NCBI GenBank assembly: GCA_030068145.1 | Contig: JAPJBO010000222.1 | Span: forward strand, 124,001 to 188,000 | DNA: 64,000 nucleotides | Reading direction: 5' to 3' | From: Diplonema papillatum | Lineage: Eukaryota > Euglenozoa > Diplonemea > Diplonemida > Diplonemidae | In this document: piece after piece, positions 21,329 to 33,184 of the stretch | Position numbering within the stretch: the stretch's first letter is position 1 | Layout: each line of letters opens with the position of its first letter | Translations under genes and position numbers: made by a program | The notes under the pieces: generated by a model | Seen by the model: the letters and a program-made list of their open reading frames with translations, nothing else | Databases searched by the model: none | Told to the model about the DNA's origin: nothing

Positions 21329-22130
21329 CACCCGGAGAAGGACCGACAGCGAAGAAGAGGAAGACGGAGCCGGAGTGCCCTGCGTCAGCACCGAAGATAG
21401 CGAAGCGACAGAACATGGTGTTAGGGCTCCCGGAAGCAGCAGAGCGAAAGCGAAGGTCGGAAAGACGGCACTGACGCGAGCGAAGAAACGACGAACGACC
21501 TCCGCGTTCGCATCGAAGCCGGAATCCAAACGGCGTAGAGGGAGATCCGTCGGAGCGCAGCCGAAGAACCCGAGCAGGCAGACGGCTCCACAGAAGAACA
21601 CGGCCATCGCCCAAGCGTCGAGAAGCAGATGTCGACGCGCAACCGTATGAAGCTGAACGAGCAGCCGAAGGAGAAGCGAAGCACCAAGAGTGAAGAGGCG
21701 AAAGCATGGCACAACACGTGAGAAGAGGTAGCCGTGACGCCGGCGAAGATTATTTGCATTCTAACCCAAACCACTACGCTCGATTGCGAGCATTGGGTCT
21801 TGCAGCAGTTCTCCTTGTCAGATTCGCTTCGCGAGACTCCTGCAGCTTCCCCTGCAATTCCTCGTCTCTCGATGGCATGCTGTTTGCCTCTACATCCCGT
21901 CTTCACCTCCTGCTCCTTTCTGCTGCTCCGGTTTCCTCACGGTGTGTCCCAGCACCAGATGGGGGAATGAGCTGTGCGGTTGCGGTGCGTCACCTGCAAG
22001 TCCACTGGAAATCTGCACCGGGTTTACTGGTGTCACAGTGCGTTGCTCAGGGTAGTCGAAGGCCTGAACACACACGAAGGCAACCAATTAGCTGAGGCAG
22101 GAAAACACCGCGCAGCGACAGCCGAAGGAG
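21329..22130. other. Stretch without a defensible gene
   Basis: Overlapping frames of 90-160 codons occur on both strands with Ser/Arg/Ala bias, but none shows a domain. The sequence is moderately GC-rich and might contain exons of the RNase H-containing locus that follows. Confidence 0.35.
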
Positions 22131-22136
22131 CGATGG

Positions 22137-22500
22137 ACCGTGGCGGACACGCTGCCGGGAGAGGCCACGGCGGCGTTCTTCGACGGCGGCAGTCGGGGGA
22201 ACGGAACCAACGGCGCGGTCGCGGGAGCCGGGGCGGTCTTCTACGACAAAGGCGTCAATCAGTGGGAAGTTGAGAAGCCCATCGCCGGGAGAGCGACAAA
22301 CAACGTGGCGGAATACGCCGGGTTCATCAGCGTGTTGCGAGGTTGATGCGGGACCTCATGCCGCCTGCCCGCACCATCGTCGTCAAAGGCGACAGCGAAC
22401 TGGTCGTTGGGCAGATGAAGGGCACGAAGAGGTGCAACAAAACAATCCGGCGGTCGGCACGTGCCGCACGGCGGAGATTTTGAACGCCCGCATCGCCGCT
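22137..22500 (+). pseudogene. RNase HI-type domain, reading frame interrupted
   Basis: The first part reads AFFDGGSRGNGTNGAVAG, GAGAVFYDKG and RATNNVAEYAGFISVL, which are the first strand (DGGS), the glycine-rich turn and the NNxAEY helix of RNase HI. The later part (TIVVKGDSELVVGQMKG), with the GDSxLV motif, continues in another phase, so the domain is split by a frame change or a very short intron. The enzyme would cut RNA in RNA-DNA hybrids. The NNVAEY and GDSELV style is that of cellular/plant-type RNase H, although an origin from a retroelement is possible. Confidence 0.6.
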
Positions 22501-22527
22501 CCGAAGGCCGCCCGGTGTTGTTGATTT

Positions 22528-22875
22528 GTGACCTTTTTTTGCAGACCCACTACCCACAGCGGCGAGAAGTGGAAGCACGGGCGAGACACGACCGGGCGGC
22601 GCACCGCCGCGCGCAGCAGCGGCAGCCGCCAGCTTTGGGACGTCCTAGCGAACGCCGAGAAGAAGAAAGCCGACGCGCAACGGGCGGGGCGCAGACCGGG
22701 GGGTCAACCAACCGCCCGACGGCGGCTGCGCCGCGGCAGCGACATCGACAGCACGGACGTCGCAAGAACGCACCGAAGACCACGGCAACAATCCATTCCC
22801 CGCGCGGGGGGGGATGGCCGTGGAACCCTCCTCCGCGACGGCGAAGGCCGGGGAGAGCCGGGGACAGTGAAGTAA
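22528..22875 (+). CDS. Basic ORF downstream of the RNase H domain, unknown
   Basis: A 115-codon frame, Arg/Gly/Thr-rich, with a plausible helix LWDVLANAEKKKADAQRAG near residues 36-54. It could be the basic tail of the RNase H protein after splicing, or chance coding in GC-rich DNA. A longer opposite-strand frame (22645-23493) overlaps it, and at most one of the two is real here. Confidence 0.25.
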   Translation: MTFFCRPTTHSGEKWKHGRDTTGRRTAARSSGSRQLWDVLANAEKKKADAQRAGRRPGGQPTARRRLRRGSDIDSTDVARTHRRPRQQSIPRAGGDGRGTLLRDGEGRGEPGTVK

Positions 22876-22959
22876 CGGAGCCCACGAACGGTGGGTGGTG
22901 ACCCCTCCGAACAATCTCCCTGGCCCTGGCCCACGCCTGACGCCGCAACCTCTTAACCC

Positions 22960-23493
22960 GGGCGGCGGCGCTTTGGCATGAGCCAGGATCCTCAAGGAGA
23001 ACAGCGCGAGAGGCACCATCCACGCTTCAAAGGCCCACACACTAATGCAACATGGTATCGCACACTGGGTTTGCCGGTGTACCCACACCCGACACTTTGG
23101 CTGCACCGCTAAGTCCCATCCGTCCGGTGCTGGAGCACACCGTGCAGCACCGCTAATATCCTTCCGCAGCCTTCCCATCGACGTCTCTTGCCGTCTCAAG
23201 CCCTGCCTGCGCAGCTCGCACAAAACTCTCTCGCATTCGCCCATTAGAGCTCCCTGCCTAGCAACAGCCATTCGCCAGTCGGAGAGTCCCTGGGTATCTC
23301 CGACTGCAAACTGCGTTGTTTCAGCCGGTTCATACTGAACAATCAGAGTTGGCGAGGGCTTTCCTGTCGACACGACCACTCTTGACAGTCCTGTGATGGC
23401 TGGTTGAGCCTCGTTATTGTTGTTGTCTTGTCTCAGTACGTCTCCCAACAAAGCCACGTGTGACTTCTCCACAATCATTTTTGTTGCTTCCAC
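22960..23493 (-). CDS. Hypothetical protein, N-terminal half protein-like
   Basis: The frame 22645-23493 starts MEATKMIVEKSHVALLGDVL and for about 120 residues has a normal amino-acid mix, including a predicted-looking helix LSDWRMAVARQGALMGECER followed by VLCELRRQGLRRQETSMGRL. The last 100 residues look like a GC-rich shadow, so the real coding part probably ends near 22960-23050. No family recognised. Confidence 0.3.
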
Positions 23494-23499
23494 GGGAGA

Positions 23500-24980
23500 T
23501 AGCGCGGGTCGGATGCGGGACCTAATGAAGACGCAGAGGGGTCAAAGTATGCTTTCTCGGTCGACGACGATTCCAGCCAACCGATGTCTCTTCCGTTCTT
23601 GCATAATTTTCTATCGACTTCTTGCCCCCGCTGCGTATCCCTGCCCATACCACAGCACCGCGCCGAGCCGTCTTGAGTACCTGGCCAATACAACCGAACA
23701 GGTGGGTTGGAGGCGGCGCAGAGCAATCGTTTGTGTCGATACCTGAAGAAGGGTGCTATTGCACCGTCGATTGTGGCGCACCGGCAGGGGTCTCCAGAAT
23801 GCCCCCAGCACCCTCCTCCTCCGCACTTCCAGAGCAGATCGCAGCCCCAGCCTTCCCGTTTTTTTCGTTGTCGGCACTAGCTCCCGTTCACGGATTCCTC
23901 GAAGCGTTTTCAGCATGCAGTTTCGCCATGTGCGCGACCCCTCTCCCACCATGCGTTTCTGCCTTCTGACTCACGGCCTTCGCTTCTCCTTCTTCCCGTC
24001 CCGGCGCCTGCCCACATTGCGGCAGATCCATTCCGACCTCAATTTCAAACGTTGGCAGCGAGATCTACGAAGTTCGCCCTCATGGGTTCCTCTTTTGTTG
24101 GCCGGCAGTGGCAGCACACCTGTCCGCCACTTCCGCTAGTGCTAAGTATCGAGCGCAGTCAAGAGCAGGTGCCACAAAGCAGTCGTCGAACAGTCAAGCA
24201 CTCGTGCACCAAGAACAGCACCCTTCCACGTTCCACACGCGCTTTTCTCCGCGACCCTAAAATGCTTTTCTCTGCACTTGCTGCCGTGGGGTCGCTTTCT
24301 TTTCTGCAGCACTTGCACGCAGCATTTGGCTGAGCCGGCTTCCTGCCCCTTCAAGGGTCTCGACCATCGCTCCTGCACTCTGTTGACCGGCTGTGCTAAC
24401 TATGGGCGGCCGTAGCAGGCGACTTTCTACTCGACGTAGCAAGTGACACGACAAGTGTCTTCACTTCACAGTGGAGCCTAGCCTCAGAAGCTGGAGCCAA
24501 AGATGAAGCTAAAAAAGCGGATGCGCGACCCGCTTCTCGGGTGTGCCTTTTGGTTGTAGCATAAACCCGCGTTTTCGGATGTGATTCGGGTACATCCTCT
24601 TAAACACCAGCTTCTGAGGTGGACCCCACCGTGTAGTAAAGACATGTTCCAGTGGAGTTTCAAGTTAATTGCCTGATAAGCACTCGAGAATCACGTGTAA
24701 ACGTCTAAATGATGGTTTGCAAGTGAGGGTACTTGTAATTTTAGCGTTTAATGTGGTTTAGAGAATTCAATAGTAAGTGATTTGCAAGTGGGGGTTTGCT
24801 TGGTATTCACTAGTATAGTTCATTGACCAACACGTCGTGTACTCTTCAGGTTCACGGAAAGACACGCCGTTGACTGCCATCCAAGGCATGACGTCGGAAG
24901 TGCACGACCACCGGTGAGCCCACCAATTGACTTCCCCACCAGCGACAGGATAACACACGCGCAACGGCCTCGTCTATCCG
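23500..24980. other. Stretch with scattered short frames, no recognisable gene
   Basis: Minus-strand pieces around 23611-24378 (for example TWRNCMLKTLRGIRERELV and KCREKHFRVAEKSACGTWKG) might be exons of a decayed gene, but they lie in different frames and match nothing known to me. From 24480 to 24980 the sequence is AT-richer and empty. Confidence 0.35.
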
Positions 24981-27900
24981 ATGCGAGGCCGTTTTCAACC
25001 GCGGTTGTTGACCCGCTTTCTGCGTCTACTTCGTGAAACGTCTTCGGAATCACCAACGATGCATGAGCTTTCTCCTTCTTCTGCTCGCCGCACGGTTGCC
25101 TTGTTCATCCTGTTCGACACGTGTTCGCACCGAAAAATTTCGAACATGCCGCCTTCTCGATCGCCTGGTCCCTGCTATCCGTCAACTCCCCGGTTTCCCT
25201 TTCCTACTGCCCTCCTCCTCGTTCGGTGGCCTCAATATCCGCCCATTTGCTCTTCCGAGCGTTGAGCTACTGTGATGTGCTGTCGCGAGAATCCTCCGTC
25301 ATTGTAGTAGCCTTCGACCTTGCCTCGGCTCGGTGTCGTCCCAAAAACACCTCTTCAACCTGAGTTTATCCAGACCGACACGACCGCGTTCATGAAGAAC
25401 ACGCTCGGCGGATGATCCTGCAAACTTCCGTTGAAACTGCTTCCCAGGTCCAGTCGGCAACTTGAACCGCCTCTTTGCGATAATGCCGCCAGTCACAAAC
25501 ACCCACCAAAAATCATTTTCCTCCCACCCTCCCTGCTGGTTGCGTTCGTTCGGCCGTGCGGCCCCTGTTGCCCCTCGTCAGCAGCATACTCCCCATGCAG
25601 GAGTGAGTAGCCGACGGAGATTCCTCAGCGGCCGATGCATGTCCCGTGCTGCGTTCAGCACTGACTGCAGCAGACCCGTGTTTTCGGGGTCGCTACTGCC
25701 CTCCTCATCCGATGGACATTCGACCCTCACCTCCGCCATTTGCGTGTGCCGTCGCGAAACCTCTCTCTGTCTAAAGCCACCGGTTGCGGTAGCCCCGTCT
25801 TCGTCGTTGCACCGGCTCAGTGTCGTCCCACGGCCACCTCTTCGGCGGTAGGAATGTATCTAGGTCAACACGACCGCGTTCACGAAGACCACGCTTCGGC
25901 GGAGAACCTTGCGAAACTCCGTTGAACCTGTTTCCCAGGTCCAGTCGGCGACCGCCTCTTTGCGATTCATCGAAGGAATGCCACCAGGCACAACGAACAC
26001 CCTCCGGGGTTCCTCTGCTGGAAGGGCTGAGAAAGTCGTGTTCTTCCCACCGTGTCCGATGATTGTGACAAACACAGCCAGACATTTCTATTTTCGATTT
26101 TTGCATCAGCCCCCCGTACCCCCCGTACTGCGTTCAGCGCTGACGGCAGCAGACCCGTGTTATCTGGTGAGCATTCGACCCTCACTTCCGCCCACTTGCT
26201 CCGAGCGTTGGGTTACTGCCATGTGCCGTCGCGAAACCCCACTCCGCCCAAAGCCGCTGTTTGTGGTAGACCCGTCTTCGTCGTTGCAACGGCTCGGTGT
26301 CGTCCCCGTCACCTCATCGGCGCCAGATACTTGTCCACGACCGCGTTCACGAAGACCACCCTTCGGCGGAGAACCCTGCCAAACTGTTTCCCAGGTCAAG
26401 TCGGCAACTTGGACCCCGCCTCGCTGCGATTCTTCTAGGGAATGCCGCCATGCACAACGAACACCCACCGGGATTCCTCTGCGCTGACAGGGCTGAGAAA
26501 GTCTTTTTCCTCCCATGCTAATGAAGGAGCGAGTAGCCGGATAATTCGGGTGGGTAGAGGCGGGACTTCGAAACTGCTTCTAATGAGCAAGTTAACAGGT
26601 TTCTGCCTGACTTCTCTCTCTCCTTTCCGATGATGGATAACTACTTCTTCGGATGGCGTAGCAACCTCGATACTCAGGCCGAGATCTGAGTGCAATGGCA
26701 AGAAGCTAGCTATCAATTCCTGACATGTGCCGTCGCGAAACCTGTCCGTCGCTTGTGGTAGCTTTTTTGTCGTCGGTGCCACAGCTGGCTGGTGAAGGAG
26801 AGTTGCGCGGCGGATCGTCGCGAGGTGCCGCTAGAATACCAACACCCACCAGGATTCCTCTGTGCTGGCGGGGAAGGTTCTTTGCCTCCCACGCTCCTGC
26901 TAGATTGCGCTCGAGGTCCCTGTTGCCCCTCGCACGAAAGCCAGCAGCATTCTCCCAATCAGGAGTGAGTAGCCGACGGAAGATGCCGATGCGTGTCCCG
27001 TACTGCGTTCAGCGCTGACGGCGGCCCCGCGTTCAGAAAGACCACGCTTCGGCGGATAACTCCGTTGATACGGTTTCCCAGTCGGCAACCTGGACCGCCT
27101 CTTCGCGATTCTTCGAGGGAATGCCGCCAGGCACAACGAACACCCACCAGGATTCCTCTTCCTCTGTGCTGGCCGGGCGGGGAAAGCCCTTTTCCTCACA
27201 CGCTAGTGCAGGGGTGAGTAGCCGACGGGGAACTCTTTAGCTGCCGATGCATGCTCCGCACTGCGTTCAGCACTGACGGCAGCCGACCCGTGTTCTCAGG
27301 GTCGCTACCGTCCCCCTCCTCGTTCGGTGGAGATTCGGCCCTCACCTCTGCTCAGTTGCTCTTCCGAGCGTTGTCATGTGCCGTCGCGAAACCCATCTCC
27401 GTCCAAAGCCGTTGCTTGCCGCCACGGCTGGGTGAGGAGCGAGGCTGAGTGAGGGAGAGTTGCACGCGGGTCGGAGGTGAGGTGACTCCTCGCCCCTCTC
27501 TCACTCCATCACCCTCTCGCCATTACTATTCCCAAGGGGCCTGTTCCGACTGATGGCACTTCAAAGGATCTGCCGGCTTCCATCCCAAAGCCACCTCTTC
27601 GGCGCCAGAAACTTACCCAGACCAACACGACCGCGTTCACGAAGACCACGCTTCGGCGGATAACGCTGTGAAACTCCGTTGATACTGGTTCACTGTTTCC
27701 CAGTCGGCAACCTGGACCGCCGAGGGAATGCTGCCAGGCACGACGAACACCCACCAGGATTCCTCTTCCTCTGTGCTGCTGCTGGCCGGGCGGGGAAACC
27801 CATTTCCTCACACGCTAGTGCAGGAGTGAGTAGTCGACGGAGAATTATTTAGCTGCCCCGTGCTGCGTTCAGCACTGACGGCGGCAGACCCGTCTTCTCA

Positions 27901-29190
27901 GGGTCGCTACCGTCCTCCTTCTCGCTCGGTGGGCATTCGGCCCTCACCTCTGTGCATTTGCTCTTCCAAGCGTTGGCTTACTGTCAAGTGCCGTCGCCAA
28001 ACCCCTCTCCGTCCAAAGTCACTGCTTGTCGCCACGGCTCGGCGAGCAGCGAGGCTGGAGCGAGTTGCGCGGGGGTCGTCGCGAGGTGACCATCACTCTC
28101 TCGCCATTTTACTATCTCCCCCAAGGTGTCTGTCCGACTGATCGCCAGAAACTGCGTTCACGGAGACCACGCTTCGGCGGATAACCCTGCGAAACTCCGT
28201 TGATACTGTTTCACTGTTTCCCAGTCGGCAACCTGGACCGCCGAGGGAATGCTGCCAGGCACGACGAACACCCACCAGAATTCCTCTTCCTCTGTGCTGC
28301 TGCTGGCCGGGCGGGGAAACCCATTTCCTCACACGCTAGTGCAGGAGTGAGTAGCCGACGGAGAATTATTTAGCTGCCGATGCATGCCCCGTACTGCGTT
28401 CAGCACTGACGGCGGCAGACCCGTGTTCTCAGGGTCGCTACCGTCCTCCTTCTCGCTCGGTGGGCATTCGGCCCTCACCTCTGTGCATTTGCTCTTCCAA
28501 GCGTTGGCTTACTGTCAAGTGCCGTCGCCAAACCCCTCTCCGTCCAAAGTCACTGCTTGTCGCCACGGCTCGGCGAGAAGCGAGGCTGGAGCGAGTTGCG
28601 CGGGGGTCGTCGCGAGGTGACCATCACTCTCTCGCCATTTTACTTTCTCCCCCAAGGTGTCTGTCCGACTGATCGCACTTCACCTCTTCGGCGCCAGAAA
28701 CTGCGTTCACGGAGACCACGCTTCGGCGGATGACCTGCTAAACTCCGTTGATACTGTTTCCCAGGTCCAGTCGGCAACTTGGACCGCCTCTTTGCAATTC
28801 AACGAGGGAATGCCGCCAGGCACAACAAACACCCACCGGGATTCCTCTGTGCTTGCAGGGCTGAGAAAATCTTTCCCCTCTCGCCAGTGAGTAGCCACTG
28901 GAGTCCAGTGACTCCTCAGCTGCCGACGCATGCCTCGTCAGACCATGTACTCATGATCGCCTGGAACACTTTCCCAAGTCCAGTCGGCGACTTGAGCCGT
29001 CTTCTCAGCTGCCAATACTGCGTTCAGCACCAATGGTGGCAGACCATGTCCTTACGGTCGCGGAAAGCTCTTTCTCAAGTTTAGTCGGCACTTGGAACGC
29101 CTTCTCAGCTGCCGATACATGCCTCGTACTGCGTTCAGCACCAACGGTGGCAGACCATGTCCACTATGAGAACGCAACATCATATCCTGC
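24980..29190 (+). repeat. Complex satellite, seven or more units of about 0.47-0.7 kb
   Basis: The phrase ACCGCGTTCACGAAGACCAC or close variants begins near 25383, 25871, 26338, 27030, 27627, 28150 and 28700. Each is followed by the same series of blocks: CGGCGGATAAC, AACTCCGTTGATACTGTTTC, AACACCCACCAGGATTCCTC, GGAGTGAGTAGCCGACGG, GTACTGCGTTCAGCACTGAC. Units 27.6-28.7 kb are closely similar, others are old. Unit length varies through internal gains and losses. The frames inside are not conserved between units. Confidence 0.8.
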
Positions 29191-29309
29191 GGGAGTACAG
29201 TGGGTGCGAATATCGCTCTGTATTGTATACACTGGAAGTCGACGACAAGCGTCGTCCAGAAAGATGTGTGCAGCTTCTTTAGCCATACTTCAACTTCCTT
29301 ACTAATTAA

Positions 29310-29750
29310 GACAATGGGCTCGCAGCCTCCTTTCTTGTTGAGATAGGCAGACAACCTCCTTTCTACAACCTCCTTCTAGCTCAACGATGGGCACACACAG
29401 CCTCCTTTCTAACTCAAGCACACACAGCCTCCTTATAGCTGGCGGGCGACAGCCTCCTTTCTAGCTCAACGATGGGCACATACAGCCTCCTTTATAACTA
29501 ACGGGCAAATAGCCTCCTTTCTAGTTCAACGATGGGCACGCACAGCCTCCTCTAACTAGTGGAGAGACAGCCTCCTCTAGTTCAACGATGGGCACATACA
29601 GCCACCTTTATACCTAGCGGGCCAATAGCCTCCTTTCTAGTTCAACGATGGACACACACAGCCTCCTTTGTACCTATACTCTCTCTTCTAGTTCAACAAT
29701 GGGCACACGCAGCCTCCTTTCTAGCCAGGTAGGCAGACAGCCTCCATTGT
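29310..29750 (+). repeat. Minisatellite of CAGCCTCCTTTCTAG units, array 1
   Basis: About 13 units of roughly 33-37 bases on the theme CAGCCTCCTTTCTAGTTCAACGATGGGCACA. The same family forms arrays at 33410-33537 and 35455-36100, all in the same orientation. Confidence 0.85.
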
Positions 29751-30404
29751 AAACCGCTCCGACTTTTCTAATTTGTCCTTGCATTCGTACAGTTTTAGAG
29801 TGCCAGTTTTTACAAGCCTGTCCTTATATTCATTACTTTCCTGCACCGTCCATGAGTTTCCACTTTTTACACGTTTTACGCTTCTAGGTCTTGTTCAGGT
29901 TTATTAACAAACCTCGGATGCCCCTGTAGTGTGAACTGCTCTGCGCGTACATCAACATAACAGGACCAATGGAGGCAAATCTTTTTGCGACAATGCTTGA
30001 TGCAGAGATCCGAAGTGGTGACACATTGACGATCCTGTTGACCATGTCCGCAGGCCCCAGATGCAGTTGTCTCTTTCCGAAGGGAGGGTTTATCTTTGAA
30101 CGCTTCACGCGGGAAAGGGTTGCCTAACCACGATGTGCACCAACTGCAGAAGCATGCCGCAAACTCACTGATGCGGAACAACAGTATACGTAGTTTTGTT
30201 TTACTCTTTTACGTGTTAGTTGTCGACAACTTTGTTTGTATTGAGGTGTCATTCAGATGTAAATCCAAAGCCGCCCAGACAAGAAAGCAGGGGTCAAGCT
30301 GAAGATTACAGTACCCCCTTCGTTCCTCATATCTGGGTCACTGTAGTTATGGGTTTGATCTTCGGGTTGTGGTTGTCCCTGATAACGACCATATGACAAG
30401 TACA
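29751..30404. other. Stretch without a recognisable gene
   Basis: A minus-strand frame of 101 codons (29876-30181; Cys-rich, with FRISEFAACFCSWCTSWLG) is the longest, but it resembles no domain. The right end shows ATATGACAAGTAC just before the fold-back unit begins. Confidence 0.35.
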
Positions 30405-30499
30405 GTTACTGTCTGTCCGCTGACTTTTCTACACTGCTCTTGGCGTACTTTTCTAACATGTGGGCGGACTTTTCTAACGTGTAGGCACTTTGAGTTTCC

Positions 30500-30680
30500 C
30501 GGTGCAAAACCATGGTTCGCAACCAGCAAGGGGCGAAAAACTGCCAAAAGCGAAGGATGTCGCTTCCATGGCTGCCAAAACGAGTGAGGACGAGCTTCTG
30601 GGCATGCCAAGCCAGGCCAAGTACGAGAAGCGGCATGAGCATGGCACCCCAACAGCTGGCAAAACACCACAAACTTGACC
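30500..30680 (+). pseudogene. Captured coding fragment repeated within the fold-back unit
   Basis: One frame gives TSEDELLGMPSQAKYEKRHE near 30580-30640. In the arms of the palindrome (about 31325-31385, and inverted at about 31985-32045) a related text ENMLLGMASQAKYERRHN appears. The same short peptide region is therefore present three times in the unit, diverged at codon level but similar in protein sequence. The source gene is not recognised. Confidence 0.45.
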
Positions 30681-30982
30681 ACATCGAGACACACACTGGC
30701 CGTGCACTGAGAAGATCGGCTGCTTGCCATCTCAGTGAAGGGGGCGGTCCTGCCGGAGTTGCAACCCTTTATTGGGTGGACCACGAAGACACCCAGGAAT
30801 ACATCGACTACATGTCGAAGGCAGCGAACCAGGTTGCAGGACGTTGCTTCGAACAGGACCGCCGTCAGACTTCTCTGCCAGTGTCAGGTGCTGCAATGCA
30901 AGAAAAGTAGTTATGCGTGCAAGAAAAGTAGCCCTGCGTGTAAGAAAAGTAGTTTTGCGTGCAAGAATAGCTATTTTTTGCC

Positions 30983-31086
30983 CGAGAGAAAAGTTGTTTT
31001 CTTGCACGAGAGTTTTCCGGATTGCCACGAGGGCCCCCCGGGGCCCGAGTGGCAATCTGGAAAACTCGAGTGCAAGAAAACAACTT
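30983..31086. repeat. Long hairpin 1 with CGAG/CGAG internal mismatches
   Basis: The left arm from CGAGAGAAAAGTTGTTTTC to the GGGCCCC tip pairs with the right arm GGGGCCCGAGTGGCAATC ... CAACTTCTCG over about 50 bp. Pairing is broken at two places where GCACGAGAG faces CTCGAGTGC and CCACGAGGG faces CCCGAGTGG. At both, a CGAG in one arm faces a CGAG in the other, leaving adjacent G-A and A-G oppositions. Confidence 0.8.
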
Positions 31087-31118
31087 CTCGAACTATCTTC
31101 TTGCCTCGAGAAGATAGT

Positions 31119-32235
31119 TTTTCCACTTTCCCGACGACTTTTCTACACGCTCATAGGCTACTTTTTTTCTTCACAGTGGGCGGACTTTTCTTCACAGTGG
31201 GCAGACTTTTCTTCACAGTGGGCACTTTCGGGGTTTCTGTACCAATTCAGGCAATTCCAACACAATCTTGGGTGGGAAGATGTCAAAGTCAAAGAAAAAT
31301 GTTGTGAAACTCACTGCCAAAGCTCCGAAAACATGCTGCTGGGCATGGCGAGCCAGGCAAAGTACGAACGGCGCCACAATGACACCACACAGGGCTCAAA
31401 AGTCCTGTGCCACAAGCCAAAAGTGCACCTGTACCACAAGTCACAACTGCGCCTGTGCCACAAGCCGTACCAGGCCAAGCTCCTACGGTCGTGCACAACA
31501 TTACGGTAGGCAGCGGTGCCACTGACCTTCAGCACTCAAGACGCATCTGGCATCACACCCCAGGAACAGCGTTCATGTGACACTGACTCGTGCTCTTCCG
31601 AGTAGATCACCCTTGTTTCTTCTTTCGACGACAGGTCAGGCATGCACAAATACGGCATCTTTCGCATTGCTCTTGTGCCAAAAAGTAGCCTCTCGCAGTG
31701 TCTCAAAGTCCCACTGCCAGACGTATTTGTGCATGCCTGATCTGTCGTCGAAAGAAGAAACAAGGGTGATCTACTCGGAAGAGCACGAGTCAGTGTCACA
31801 TGAACGCTGTTCCTGGGGTGTGATGCCAGATGCGTCTTGAGTGCTGAAGGTCAGTGGCACCGCTGCCTACCGTAATGTTGTGCACGACCGTAGGAGCTTG
31901 GCCTGGTACGGCTTGTGGCACAGGCGCAGTTGTGACTTGTGGTACAGGTGCACTTTTGGCTTGTGGCACAGGACTTTTGAGCCCTGTGTGGTGTCATTGT
32001 GGCGCCGTTCGTACTTTGCCTGGCTCGCCATGCCCAGCAGCATGTTTTCGGAGCTTTGACAGTGAGTTTCACAACATTTTTCTTTGACTTTGGCATCTTC
32101 CCACCCAAGATTGTGTTGGAATTGCCTGAATTGGTACAGAAAACCCAAAAGTGCCCACAGTGAAGAAAAGTCCGCCCTGTGAAGAAAAGTAGCCTATGAG
32201 CAGTGTAGAAAAGTCGTCGGGAAAGTGGAAAAAGT
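31119..32235. repeat. 1.1-kb palindrome with 67-base spacer
   Basis: Left arm 31119-31654 and right arm 31722-32235 are reverse complements at very high identity; the spacer is 31655-31721. Translated frames in the two arms are the same (for example MTLTRALPSRSPLFLLSTT in both). The left arm is about 20 bp longer because it has one more CTTCACAGTGGGCGGACTTT unit. Arms this similar suggest recent formation or ongoing gene conversion. Confidence 0.88.
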
Positions 32236-32286
32236 AGTTTTGCGTGTAAGAAAAGTAGTTATGCGAGTAAGAATAGCTATTTATTC

Positions 32287-32400
32287 ACTGTGATTAATAG
32301 AGGAAAAAGGCACTCGAGTTTTTTATTTTTTGGCCACGTGCCGGGAGGCACGAGTGGCCAAAAAATAAAAAACGAGAGTGCCGTTTTCCTCTATTCAGTG
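32287..32400. repeat. Long hairpin 2 with CGAG/CGAG internal mismatch
   Basis: The left arm CACTGTGATTAATAGAGG ... GGCACTCGAGTTTTTTATTT ... GGCCACGTGCC pairs with the right arm GGCACGAGTGGCC ... AACGAGAGTGCC ... CCTCTATTCAGTG. At the lower mismatch, CGAG again faces CGAG. Near the tip, the right arm has an extra GA within GCACGAGTGG. The sequence is otherwise unlike hairpin 1, but the position after a GTAAGAATAGCTATTT block is the same. Confidence 0.8.
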
Positions 32401-33103
32401 GAAAACATAATTCTTTTGCATCGGTCACAAAATTGAGTCACTCCCCAGCCATTTTTTACGCGCTGAAATATGGCCTCATGCAAAAAAAGCCGTGAGAAAA
32501 CCTTTTTGCCCCGAATCGTCCGTTACAAAAAACCTGACACCACGAGCATCTAAGGTGACAGACCACTATGCCGATAAGGGAGCGCGCAGAATTTTTGAGC
32601 AGTTCGAGTCGACTTTGAGCTCATCCGGAGTCCTAGACGCCAGCAAAGCGCAGAAACAGAGCTGGCTGGAGTGCCTCAGAGTCGAGAGATGAACCTCTGT
32701 GCCTGAGGTCCCTCAGGCTTTGCCTTCTGCAGAGAATTCCTTGCCCCGTTTGGTGCAGTTCCCTTCAGGAAACCCCCGTCTGCTGTGAATTCCTGCAACA
32801 ATTCGTTCTCGTACATTTGTGAACGTGCAAATATCACCATTGGCGTTCCGTCTGCACTGATGGCAGCGCCAAAGATGGCAGCAAAGGCAGCACCAAAGCG
32901 TTCTAACAAGTAGCTCTCAGAGGACCACCTCGCACCGCTCTTTCTCCTTCTCTTTCGTCATCAGCACAGCATTCCTCGTGTGTTCCGACTCAATTCGGTT
33001 GTGCATCAGTCATTTACTTGGTTGGCGACCATTTTTAGCGTTATTTGTGGAATAGAGATTTTTATTCACTTTTGTGTCATTTATGTGCATCACACATCCT
33101 CAT

Positions 33104-33184
33104 TTTTTTGTGCTGTCCCATATTTTTGGAGCCGTGACATAATGAGCGTTTGCGTGACATAATGAGCGTTTGCGTGACATAATG
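33104..33184 (+). repeat. Short tandem repeat GCGTGACATAATGAGCGTTT
   Basis: Two and a half copies of a 20-bp unit just inside the right end of the large fold-back unit. Confidence 0.75.
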
